A stretch of 64,000 nt of DNA from ATM1 sp003577165. GTDB taxonomy: Bacteria > Armatimonadota > Fimbriimonadia > Fimbriimonadales > ATM1. Shown one piece after another: positions 33,750 through 41,343 of the stretch (positions are counted from its first letter, which is position 1; each line of letters starts with the position of its first letter). Below the pieces are notes generated by a model that was given only the letters and a program-made list of their open reading frames with translations, did not search any database and was not told where the DNA came from. The position numbers and the translations under genes are program-made. The stretch covers positions 124,001-188,000 of the forward strand of contig SZPM01000003.1 of assembly GCA_030263715.1 (NCBI GenBank), given 5' to 3'.

Positions 33750-35582
33750 TCATTCCGCGACCTTGAGTACGCTGAGGAACGCCTCTTGGGGGATTTCGAC
33801 GCTGCCGATGTTCTTCATCCGCTTCTTGCCCTCTTTCTGCTTCTCCAGCAGTTTCCGCTTCCGCGTGATGTCCCCGCCGTAACACTTCGCGATCACGTCT
33901 TTTCGGAATGGCTTCACGCTTTCTGCCGCGATGACCTTTGCGCCGATCGCCGCTTGAATCCTCACTTCGAACTGTTGGCGTGGAATGGACTTGCGCAACT
34001 GTTCGACAACCGCGCGAGCGCGCACATACGACTCGTCACGATGAACGATGAACGACAGGGCGTCCACCGAGTCCCCGTTGAGAAGCACATCCACCTTGAC
34101 GAGGTCGGCCCGCACGTAGTCCGTAAACTCGTAATCGAAACTGGCGTATCCGCGAGTCTGCGACTTTAGTTTGTCGTAGAAGTCGAGCAATATCTCAGAC
34201 AGCGGCAGGATGTAATAGAGCATGACGCGCTGTGGGCTCGGATACTCCATCTTCTGAAATGCTCCCCGCCTCGCCTTGCAGAGATTCATCACTGCCCCGA
34301 CGTACTCCTGTGGCACCATCACTGTGGCTTTGACGGCCGGCTCCTCGATGTGGGCGATGTGGTGGGGGGGAGGGAACTTCGAAGGATTCGAAACCTGCTC
34401 CACCGTTCCGTCCGTCTTGAAGATCGCGTAATTGACACTGGGCGATGTGAGGATCAGGTCGAGGCCGAACTCTCGCTCGAGCCTCTCCCTCGCGATGTCC
34501 ATGTGCAGCAGTCCTAAGAAACCACAGCGGAATCCGAATCCAAGCGCATCCGATGTCTCCGGCTCGAATTGAAGGGCGGCGTCGTTGAGTTGAAGTTTCT
34601 CGATGGCATCTCGCAGCTCTTCGTATTTATCGCCGTCGGTTGGATAGAGACCGCAAAAGACCATCGGCTTTGCGCGGCGATAACCGGCAAGCGCCGAAGT
34701 CGCAGGACGACCCGCCGTCGTCACGGTGTCCCCCACGCCGGCGTCACCGATCTCCTTCATCGCAGCCGTCAGGTATCCGACTTCTCCTGCCTCCAGCAAT
34801 TCCACGCGCTGCTTTTCAGGTGCGAACACGCCGACCTCGTCCACTTCGAACTCCGATCCGGTCGACATCATCCGAATTCGATCGCCTTTTTTGACCCTGC
34901 CATCGAATACCCGTATGTAGGCCACAGCGCCTTGATAGGTATCGAAGTGCGAATCGAAGATGAGCGCGCGCAAAGGGTTGTCGGCCGACGGCGTCGAGAC
35001 GCCACCGACGACATCCGGCCTTGGCTTGGCAGCAGGGGGGACGCGCAACACAATCGCCTCCAGCAAATCGGGAACCCCCTCTCCTGTTTTTGCGGAAACC
35101 AGAATCGCATCGCTGGCATCAATCGCGAGCGCGGCTTCGATCTCCTCTTTCGCGCGCTGAACGTCCGCGTGAGGCAAATCGATCTTGTTGATGACGGGGA
35201 TGATCTCTAAGCCTTGATTCATCGCCATCGCCGCGTTTGCGATCGTCTGTGCTTCGACGCCCTGGGTTGCGTCGACCACCAGCAGCGCTCCTTCGCACGC
35301 TGCCAGGGAACGTGAGACTTCATACGTGAAGTCCACGTGCCCCGGAGTATCAATGAGGTTGAACTCAAAGTCCTCGCCTGCCTTGGACCGATACTGCAGG
35401 CGAACCGCGGTCATCTTGATGGTGATCCCGCGCTCTCGCTCCAAGTCCATCGAATCCAGCATCTGCTCGCGGGCTTGGCCTCGCACGGCGCCCGTGATCT
35501 CAAGGATGCGATCGGCGAGCGTCGACTTTCCGTGATCGATGTGCGCGACGATGCAGAAGTTGCGAATGTGAGCGAGGTCCAT
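33750..35582 (-). CDS. lepA: Elongation factor 4 (LepA)
   Basis: A 610-residue ribosome-associated GTPase that back-translocates stalled ribosomes. G1 AHIDHGKSTLADR, G2 RERGITIKM, G3 DTPGHVDF, G4 NKIDLPHAD; effector segments follow, and the LepA-specific C-terminal domain includes LVKVDVLLNGDSVDALSFIVHRD and AKCYGGDITRKRKLLEKQKEGKKRMK. Length is normal. It follows the response-regulator gene by 10 nt on the same strand, so the two are likely co-transcribed. Confidence 0.96.
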   Translation of the reverse strand: MDLAHIRNFCIVAHIDHGKSTLADRILEITGAVRGQAREQMLDSMDLERERGITIKMTAVRLQYRSKAGEDFEFNLIDTPGHVDFTYEVSRSLAACEGALLVVDATQGVEAQTIANAAMAMNQGLEIIPVINKIDLPHADVQRAKEEIEAALAIDASDAILVSAKTGEGVPDLLEAIVLRVPPAAKPRPDVVGGVSTPSADNPLRALIFDSHFDTYQGAVAYIRVFDGRVKKGDRIRMMSTGSEFEVDEVGVFAPEKQRVELLEAGEVGYLTAAMKEIGDAGVGDTVTTAGRPATSALAGYRRAKPMVFCGLYPTDGDKYEELRDAIEKLQLNDAALQFEPETSDALGFGFRCGFLGLLHMDIARERLEREFGLDLILTSPSVNYAIFKTDGTVEQVSNPSKFPPPHHIAHIEEPAVKATVMVPQEYVGAVMNLCKARRGAFQKMEYPSPQRVMLYYILPLSEILLDFYDKLKSQTRGYASFDYEFTDYVRADLVKVDVLLNGDSVDALSFIVHRDESYVRARAVVEQLRKSIPRQQFEVRIQAAIGAKVIAAESVKPFRKDVIAKCYGGDITRKRKLLEKQKEGKKRMKNIGSVEIPQEAFLSVLKVAE

Positions 35583-35592
35583 GGCCTCGTCG

Positions 35593-36027
35593 CTACTTCT
35601 TCAGGGCAACGCCGTCGAAACCGCGAACGGCTTGCATGCTTTGTCGGCGTCGGTCGAGGGCCTGTTCGAGTTTGATCGTCAGGAGTTCGTACACGTCCAC
35701 CCCTGGAATGTTCTTTTCGATGTAATCGAAAGCCCCGCGCTTCATGCATTCGACCGCGTTCTTGACGTTGCCGTACGCGGTCATGACGATGACTTCCGCG
35801 AACACGTCACGACCGAAAGCGGCCTGGAGGATCTGGATTCCCGCCTCGGGATCCTCCATGCTCATATCGGTCACGATTACGTCGAACGGCTCTGAGGCTG
35901 TCGAGATTTTCGAAATACCTTCTTCGGCAGAAGCCGCTGTCTCGACCTGATATCCTTGCCTCTCGAGTCGTCGCTGAACGCTTTTCCTGACGTCTTCTTC
36001 GTCATCGACAATTAGAATTCGGTACAT
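35593..36027 (-). CDS. Single-domain response regulator
   Basis: A 144-residue CheY-like receiver without an output domain. Acidic pocket VDDEED, phospho-acceptor Asp in VIVTDMSMED (about residue 54), the conserved Thr in VIVMTAYG, and Lys in DYIEKN. The C-terminus is a short helix. Such stand-alone receivers act through protein contacts (chemotaxis, sporulation or stalk-type phosphorelays). No kinase is near. Located 10 nt upstream of lepA. TATAAT lies 34 nt upstream. Confidence 0.88.
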   Translation of the reverse strand: MYRILIVDDEEDVRKSVQRRLERQGYQVETAASAEEGISKISTASEPFDVIVTDMSMEDPEAGIQILQAAFGRDVFAEVIVMTAYGNVKNAVECMKRGAFDYIEKNIPGVDVYELLTIKLEQALDRRRQSMQAVRGFDGVALKK

Positions 36028-36061
36028 ACAAAAAAAGAGCCGCTTTTCGAAAGTTGCATCA

Positions 36062-36067
36062 ATTATA
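36062..36067 (-). promoter_or_regulatory. -10 box of the response regulator-lepA operon
   Basis: A perfect TATAAT on the minus strand, 34 nt before the ATG of the receiver gene, immediately after the stop codon of the TPR gene. Confidence 0.5.
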
Positions 36068-36078
36068 GCGCGAAAGAA

Positions 36079-37056
36079 CTACTCTCTTGAGATGTCTCGA
36101 AGGATGGAGTTGGCCCATTCGACCGTCGAAGGCTGTCCGGCCGCCCCCCGAAGCGAATCCGCCGTCACTGTGCCCGCCATCACGAGCCGCCCGTCGGTAG
36201 CGATCAGTTTGAGAACCACCCGAGAGACCCCCAGATTCGACTCGATCGCCGCAGCGCCCGCCCGCGCCAACAAGATCAAGTCCCCATCCCCGCCATCTCC
36301 GAACAGGACGCTGAGCGCTGCGTCCCCGGTGCGGGGATCGAAGTGGCACGCTGCCACCCTCGACGCCTCCGCCCCCAGCCCTGTCCGGACAGCCTCCAGG
36401 ATGCGCGTTTCCGCCATAGACTGAAGGGGCTGGACCTGTGCGGCCGGAGGCTCCGGCGGTTGCAAGGATCCCTCCTCGGGCTGCTGGTCCACTCTCGGCG
36501 CCTCTCCCCCGATCGAGATCGGCTCGACATACTTGTCGAGGTCGCTGGCCTCACGCCTCCCCCTTTCGCCCCCCGCGCGGAAGGCGAACACGCCGACGAT
36601 CACGATCGCCGCGATGACCAGGAGCGTCGTCCAGATGAACCCGGCCCTGGATGGATCTCCCTCGAGGCCCGCCAGCCCGGCACGAATCTCCTCTTTCGCA
36701 ACGAGGGCCCGCGCCCGGTCCAACTTGGCCCTCGTGGACGCCGACTCCGGCGCGAGGTCAACCGCCATGTCGTACCACTGCACCGCCTGCCGGGCGTCCC
36801 CTCGGTCCCAGGCGACATCGCCGAGCAGCAGATGGGCGGAGAGGTTGTTCGGAAACTGCTTGAGCACCGCGAGGCAGATCTGCTCGGCCTCGGCGTACTC
36901 GCCCTTCATCCTCTTCAGGTTGGCCCGCGCGATCTCGGGATACGCGACCGCGTCCGCAGCCTGCGGAGCCGACGCGGACTCCATGGTGGCGCCGCACTCT
37001 TGGCAGACCAGAGCAGATTCCTCCAGCATCGAGTAGCACCGATCACAGAGTTTCAT
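36079..37056 (-). CDS. Zinc-ribbon and TPR membrane protein
   Basis: A 325-residue protein. Residues 1-25 form a zinc ribbon (KLCDRCYSMLEESALVCQECG, two CxxC knuckles). Residues about 45-115 hold two TPR-like repeats. Residues about 145-165 are one membrane helix (WTTLLVIAAIVIVGVFAF). A Pro/Gln-rich linker and a C-terminal alpha/beta domain follow. The zinc ribbon faces the cytoplasm if the helix is in the usual orientation. Function unknown. The ATG overlaps the dut stop in ATGA, so its expression is coupled to dut. Confidence 0.75.
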   Translation of the reverse strand: MKLCDRCYSMLEESALVCQECGATMESASAPQAADAVAYPEIARANLKRMKGEYAEAEQICLAVLKQFPNNLSAHLLLGDVAWDRGDARQAVQWYDMAVDLAPESASTRAKLDRARALVAKEEIRAGLAGLEGDPSRAGFIWTTLLVIAAIVIVGVFAFRAGGERGRREASDLDKYVEPISIGGEAPRVDQQPEEGSLQPPEPPAAQVQPLQSMAETRILEAVRTGLGAEASRVAACHFDPRTGDAALSVLFGDGGDGDLILLARAGAAAIESNLGVSRVVLKLIATDGRLVMAGTVTADSLRGAAGQPSTVEWANSILRDISRE

Positions 37057-37496
37057 GATTCGATCCCGGTGCTGCCGAACCCGCCGGTCCCCCGGGTGGT
37101 CTCCGGCAGTTCCTCGCAAGGCTCCCAATGCACCTTTGCAACCGGCGCGACCACGAGTTGGGCGATTCGGTCCCCCTTGCCGATAGCGACCGGTTCCGCC
37201 CCCAGGTTGATTAGGATGACCTTGACCTCTCCCCGGTAGTCAGAGTCGATGGTTCCGGGGGCATTCGGTATCGAGAGCCCCTTCTTCAGCGCCAGGCCGG
37301 ACCTCGGCCTCACTTGGCCTTCATACCCATCGGGGATGGCGATTCGTATCCCCGTCGAGACGGCGTACCGTTCCATGGGCCTGAGGACGACGCTCTCGTT
37401 AGCCTTCAAGTCCATCCCCGCGGCGCTTTCAGACGCGTACGTTGGCACGAGTTCATCCGCATCCAGGACGATCGGCACGCTGATCTGCTCGCGCAT
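37053..37496 (-). CDS. dut: dUTP diphosphatase
   Basis: A 147-residue trimeric dUTPase that hydrolyses dUTP to dUMP. All five motifs are present: SAAGMDLKA (1), RPRSGLALKKG (2), NAPGTIDSDYRGEVKV (3), KGDRIAQLV (4), and TRGTGGFGSTG (5). The ATG at 37496 is preferred because a TATATC box ends 6 nt before it; a longer frame to 37613 overlaps the divergent gene's region. Downstream overlaps the zinc-ribbon/TPR gene by 4 nt. Confidence 0.95.
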   Translation of the reverse strand: MREQISVPIVLDADELVPTYASESAAGMDLKANESVVLRPMERYAVSTGIRIAIPDGYEGQVRPRSGLALKKGLSIPNAPGTIDSDYRGEVKVILINLGAEPVAIGKGDRIAQLVVAPVAKVHWEPCEELPETTRGTGGFGSTGIES

Positions 37497-37502
37497 ACAG
37501 CC

Positions 37503-37508
37503 GATATA
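37503..37508 (-). promoter_or_regulatory. -10 box of dut
   Basis: TATATC on the minus strand ends 6 nt before the dut ATG; no Shine-Dalgarno. Confidence 0.4.
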
Positions 37509-37554
37509 CCCCCTCGCCGCTCCCAGGCCCGCTTTCGATGCGCCAAAATGGACT

Positions 37555-38106
37555 ATGCGAACGAAATGGACGTCCGGGGCCTTGATTGCCCTCTGCGCTT
37601 TTGCTGCGACCACGGGCGCTGCACAAGACGGTTCGGCGCGAATCCCGATCGGCGTCGATGTCGGAATCTTCTATCCTCAGAACGAAACGGTCAAGGACAC
37701 GTTTGATGACCAGTGGTTCCGAGTCGGCATCACGCCCCTCGGATTCCAAAGACCGGAACAGTGGAAGTTCACCTTCGACATCGCTTATCTGCGGAACTCG
37801 ACCTCTCTGGGTCGCGCAACTCTGATGCCGATCACCTTCGGCATCACTCGGTCTTTTGGCACATCGTCGGACGTCCGACCGTACGTCGCGCTGAGGGTGG
37901 GGCCTTATTTCGGAGATGTGTTCTCGCCTCCGCTGGGCATCGACGAGAACAAAATCGGATTTGACGCGAATGCAGCACTGGGGCTCACTTTCGGCAACAC
38001 CTTTTATGTGGAAGCGCGATACGATGTCTTCAGCGACTTTGAGGGGCTTGATTTCAGCGGCTTCTTCCTGTCGGCAGGCGTAAGACTCTTCGAGATTCGC
38101 ATCTAA
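37555..38106 (+). CDS. Small outer-membrane beta-barrel-like protein
   Basis: A 183-residue protein with a signal peptide (MRTKWTSGALIALCAFAATTGAAQ) and a series of amphipathic strands (IGVDVGIFYP, KFTFDIAYL, YVALRVGPYF, YVEARYDVF, FFLSAGVRLFEIRI). It ends in an aromatic/hydrophobic strand, as OmpA/OmpW-type eight-stranded barrels do. Function unknown. It is divergent from dut (58 nt between starts). hflX follows after 10 nt. Confidence 0.75.
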   Translation: MRTKWTSGALIALCAFAATTGAAQDGSARIPIGVDVGIFYPQNETVKDTFDDQWFRVGITPLGFQRPEQWKFTFDIAYLRNSTSLGRATLMPITFGITRSFGTSSDVRPYVALRVGPYFGDVFSPPLGIDENKIGFDANAALGLTFGNTFYVEARYDVFSDFEGLDFSGFFLSAGVRLFEIRI

Positions 38107-38116
38107 CACGGACTGA

Positions 38117-39382
38117 ATGCCACGAGGACCGGTCGAGACCAAACCGCCCGCAGAGCGGGCCGTCATGGTTCTCGTCAATCCGAATGCCGAAGACGACGAG
38201 TACGCTGAAGAGGAACTAACTTCTCTCTGTGAAGCGGCCGGCGTGGAGCCGGTGGCCGTCGTCCGCCAAAGGGTTGACCACCCGACGACCGCTACGTACA
38301 TCGGTCGAGGAAAAGTGGAAGACGTCCTTGCCGCAGTCAAGGACGAAAGAGCCGACATCGCTCTCTTCGATTGCGAACTCTCGGCAATTCAGCAGCGAAA
38401 CCTATCGGACGAACTTCGCGTCAAAGTCTTAGACAGGACGCAACTCATTCTCGACATCTTCGCGCACCGCGCCCACACTCGAGAGGGCATCGTCCAAGTC
38501 GAACTTGCGCAATACACCTACTTGCTGCCGCGCATCACGTCTTTCTACACGAAGTTCGAGCGACAGAAAGGCGGCATCGGAATGCGAGGGCCAGGCGAGC
38601 AGCAACTGGAGTCGGATCGTCGTCGCATCCGGGACAGAATCACCGCACTTCGCGACGAGTTAGAGCACATCCGATCGGCCCGCGAACGGCAGAGGAAGGG
38701 CCGCCGAAAACACCCGTTCCCATTTGCCACGATCGTTGGATACACGAGCGCAGGCAAGAGCACGCTGATGAACCGACTCGCCGGAAGCGAACTGTTCGCC
38801 GATCCGATGCTGTTCGCAACGCTCGACCCGACCACGCGCAAGGTCGATCTTCCGGACGGCTACTCGCTTTTCGTAACGGATACCGTCGGATTTGTCCGAA
38901 ACCTTCCAACAAAACTCGTCGCGGCCTTCCGGGCCACATTAGAAGAGGTCACGGACGCCGACTTCTTGATTCACGTCATCGACGTCAGTCACCACAGTTG
39001 GAGAACTCAGCGAGATGCCGTCATGGAAACGTTGGAGTCTCTCGGCGCAGAGAAGAAGCCGATTCTGTCTGTCTTCAACAAGATCGATCGCCTTCATGAC
39101 ACTCAAGAACTGAGGCAGGCTGTCGCAGACACGCCCGATTCCGTGGACGTGTCCGCCCTCACGGGCAAGGGAATAGACGATCTGATTCAAGCGCTGACCA
39201 AAATGATCCGCTCGCTTCTCCACCCGATCGAAGCGGTCATCCCCTATGCACAAAGCGGGCTCCTGCAAGAATGCTATGACTATGGACGCGTGCTGTCGAT
39301 CGAGCACTTAGAGGACGGAATCCACGTTCGCGCGGAAGTGACCTCGGAGATGCACGCGCGATTGTCGAGTCTCGCAAAGTGA
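38117..39382 (+). CDS. hflX: GTPase HflX
   Basis: A 421-residue GTPase that splits stalled ribosomes under stress. The N-terminal half holds the HflX domain (YIGRGKVEDVLAAV, DRTQLILDIFAHRAHTREG, and the glycine-rich RQKGGIGMRGPGEQQLESDRR). The G domain has G1 GYTSAGKSTLMNRLAG, G2 TLDPTTRKV, G3 DTVGFVRNLP, G4 NKID. It overlaps prmC by 4 nt (GTGA). Confidence 0.95.
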   Translation: MPRGPVETKPPAERAVMVLVNPNAEDDEYAEEELTSLCEAAGVEPVAVVRQRVDHPTTATYIGRGKVEDVLAAVKDERADIALFDCELSAIQQRNLSDELRVKVLDRTQLILDIFAHRAHTREGIVQVELAQYTYLLPRITSFYTKFERQKGGIGMRGPGEQQLESDRRRIRDRITALRDELEHIRSARERQRKGRRKHPFPFATIVGYTSAGKSTLMNRLAGSELFADPMLFATLDPTTRKVDLPDGYSLFVTDTVGFVRNLPTKLVAAFRATLEEVTDADFLIHVIDVSHHSWRTQRDAVMETLESLGAEKKPILSVFNKIDRLHDTQELRQAVADTPDSVDVSALTGKGIDDLIQALTKMIRSLLHPIEAVIPYAQSGLLQECYDYGRVLSIEHLEDGIHVRAEVTSEMHARLSSLAK

Positions 39383-40197
39383 CGGCGGCCGAGTGGCTCC
39401 ACCAGTTGGAAAGCGCGTTCACCGACGCGCATCTGGACTCGCCTCGGCTCGAAGCTGAAATGCTGGTCGCGCACGTGCTCGGCGTGTCGCGCGAGTGGCT
39501 CGTCGCTCATCCCGAAGCGATGCCGCCCAGACTCGCAGTCGCGGCCCTCGCCGAAAGGCGCCTCCGCGGGGAGCCGATGGCGTACGTTCTTGGTAAGAAA
39601 GAGTTCTTCGGTCGGGAATTCGTAGTGCGACCGGGGGTGCTCATTCCCAGGCCGGAAACGGAAATTCTCGTCGAGTGCGCCCTAAGCCGCCTGCCCGAGA
39701 GCTCTCGCGTCGCCGACGTTGGGACCGGCTCTGGAGTGATCGGAGTGACGCTGGCCCTCGAACGGAGCGACCTGCGAGTGACTCTCAGCGACGTGAGCGC
39801 GGCAGCTCTCAAGATTGCTAAGGAGAACGCCGAACGCCACTCAGCAATCGTCTCATTCCATCAAGGTGACCTTCTCGAGGGGTTTCAGGATGGGAGTCTC
39901 GACGCGATAGTCGCCAACCTCCCTTATGTCGATCCGTCCGATCCACTGCTCGATGTCGGAGTCAAGACGTGGGAGCCCTCCGTCGCTCTGTTCGCAGAGG
40001 GGGGGGTGAAGGTCATCGAGCGTTTGGTCGCACAGTCCGTGAAGGTTCTCACAACGCCGGGACTGCTAATCCTGGAGTTCGGTCACGGCCAGGCGATCAG
40101 CATCGAGTTGATTCTGACGAAAAACGGGTACGGCGTAGAAATCGAAAGCGACCTCGCGGGGATTCCGCGGGTCGCCGTCGGGACTCGTTCAGGCTAA
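39379..40197 (+). CDS. prmC: Release factor glutamine methyltransferase
   Basis: A 272-residue SAM-dependent methyltransferase that methylates the GGQ glutamine of peptide release factors. The N-terminal helical domain carries the family's YVLGKKEFFGREFVV and LIPRPETEILVE. SAM motif I is ADVGTGSGVIGVTLA. The catalytic NPPY-type motif reads NLPY, a tolerated variant. Starts with GTG overlapping the hflX stop. prfA is not adjacent. Confidence 0.92.
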   Translation: MTAAEWLHQLESAFTDAHLDSPRLEAEMLVAHVLGVSREWLVAHPEAMPPRLAVAALAERRLRGEPMAYVLGKKEFFGREFVVRPGVLIPRPETEILVECALSRLPESSRVADVGTGSGVIGVTLALERSDLRVTLSDVSAAALKIAKENAERHSAIVSFHQGDLLEGFQDGSLDAIVANLPYVDPSDPLLDVGVKTWEPSVALFAEGGVKVIERLVAQSVKVLTTPGLLILEFGHGQAISIELILTKNGYGVEIESDLAGIPRVAVGTRSG

Positions 40198-40210
40198 ACC
40201 TGAGACCGCG

Positions 40211-40705
40211 CTATTCCTCTGCCCAGTGAACCTGGTCGTCGCCGTGCAGCGCCTGGAAATAGTTGAGTTGCGCGTCGTGATACCACATGTGACCCGCGCA
40301 TACGTTTGCCATGGCATAACCGGGCAGTTCCGCTCCCCACGGCGCCAGCATGGTCTCGCAAAGTCGTTCATGAGAAGCGCTCTCGATCGCCTGGGCGAGA
40401 GCTTCGGCGCTCGCCTGCACGATTTCGCGGCTGGTCGTGGGATCGGTCAGTTCGGCCTTCATGGCTTCCTTAACTTCTGGGGTTGCCGTTCTCGCCTCCT
40501 CGCCTCGCAACGTTGCCGCCGCCAGCCGATTGTAGGCCACGACTTCAGCCGTGATATCCTGAATCGGCCGCGCCTTCCCTCCGGGAGAAACCTTGAACTT
40601 GTCCTCCGGGATGTGTCTGAGGTCCTTCGAGAACATTACGCCAACGCGCCGTGCCCAAAACGCGAGGTGCGCCTTTGTGTCGAATCCTGTGGTTGTTTGA
40701 CTCAT
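40211..40705 (-). CDS. DinB-family metal-binding protein
   Basis: A 164-residue four-helix-bundle protein. The C-terminal AGHMWYHDAQLNYFQALHGDD holds the two histidines (HMWYH) expected of DinB/YfiT-like proteins, with the third ligand probably in the N-terminal half. Some members are thiol-dependent transferases (bacillithiol or mycothiol). The start has GGAGAAACG before the ATG. Function not deducible. Confidence 0.75.
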   Translation of the reverse strand: MSQTTTGFDTKAHLAFWARRVGVMFSKDLRHIPEDKFKVSPGGKARPIQDITAEVVAYNRLAAATLRGEEARTATPEVKEAMKAELTDPTTSREIVQASAEALAQAIESASHERLCETMLAPWGAELPGYAMANVCAGHMWYHDAQLNYFQALHGDDQVHWAEE

Positions 40706-40763
40706 CGTTTCTCCTTCTCGATTCGAAAGTTGGAGGCCTCATGTGGCCCGCCTGGAGAACAGT

Positions 40764-41285
40764 TTATCTCGAACGCCTGCGTTCGAGCGCGGTGCGGGCG
40801 GAGAGCCCAACGATGGCGGCCAGAGTCACGGCGAACACATACATCACAACATACAGAATCGCCGTGGTCGCTGCGAACTCGGCAGGCTCCATCCCCTGCA
40901 CCCCTGGCACGCCGAGAGCCTTGTCTCTCAGCCGAAGTCCGAGGAACAGCGCGGACGGAAGCATCCCCCCGACGCTGCCGCAGAAGCCTGCGATCCCGCC
41001 GGCGAGTCCGGCGATCATGCCGACAGTGCCCGACATCAGTGTGAACACGATCATCCACTTGGACAGATCGTCTGTCGTGCGCACGTCAATCGCGCTGTAG
41101 ATCGCGACAACGGGAACGCACGCAAGGAGCGCAGCGGCGGACGCCGTGAAGAAACCGACCATCATCATGCCCTCGAGGTCCCGCGGCTTCCTCTTCGCGG
41201 ACTCGCGAACCTCGTCCGTTGGCAGCAGTGGCGGCGCAGACTCTCGCTGCTTCGGGTCTTCGTCCACGAGCCGATTATGCGGCAC
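40764..41285 (-). CDS. Membrane protein of unknown function
   Basis: A 173-residue protein: a charged N-terminal 38 residues, then four hydrophobic segments (about 40-65, 75-100, 103-120, 135-160) rich in Gly, Ala and Ser (GMIAGLAGGIAGFCGSVGGM). No family recognised. It lies 58 nt downstream of the DinB-like gene and just beyond the terminator of the protease gene, so it has its own transcription or shares it with DinB. Confidence 0.65.
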   Translation of the reverse strand: MPHNRLVDEDPKQRESAPPLLPTDEVRESAKRKPRDLEGMMMVGFFTASAAALLACVPVVAIYSAIDVRTTDDLSKWMIVFTLMSGTVGMIAGLAGGIAGFCGSVGGMLPSALFLGLRLRDKALGVPGVQGMEPAEFAATTAILYVVMYVFAVTLAAIVGLSARTALERRRSR

Positions 41286-41293
41286 TTTAAGAA

Positions 41294-41328
41294 GAAATAC
41301 CCGGCGGGTTTCCCACGCCGGGTATTTC
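41294..41328 (-). terminator. Intrinsic terminator after the gametolysin-like protease
   Basis: GAAATACCCGGCG (41294-41306) pairs perfectly with CGCCGGGTATTTC (41316-41328), a 13-bp stem with a 9-nt loop, 15 nt after the protease stop. The T-rich side of the stem and TCTTAAAG follow on the minus strand. Confidence 0.8.
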
Positions 41329-41343
41329 GCTCCAATCCCGTGG

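Noticed and set aside
39937..39960. NLPY instead of NPPY in PrmC as a sign of inactivation
   Set aside because: NLPY occurs in known PrmC-like enzymes and the rest of the protein is intact.
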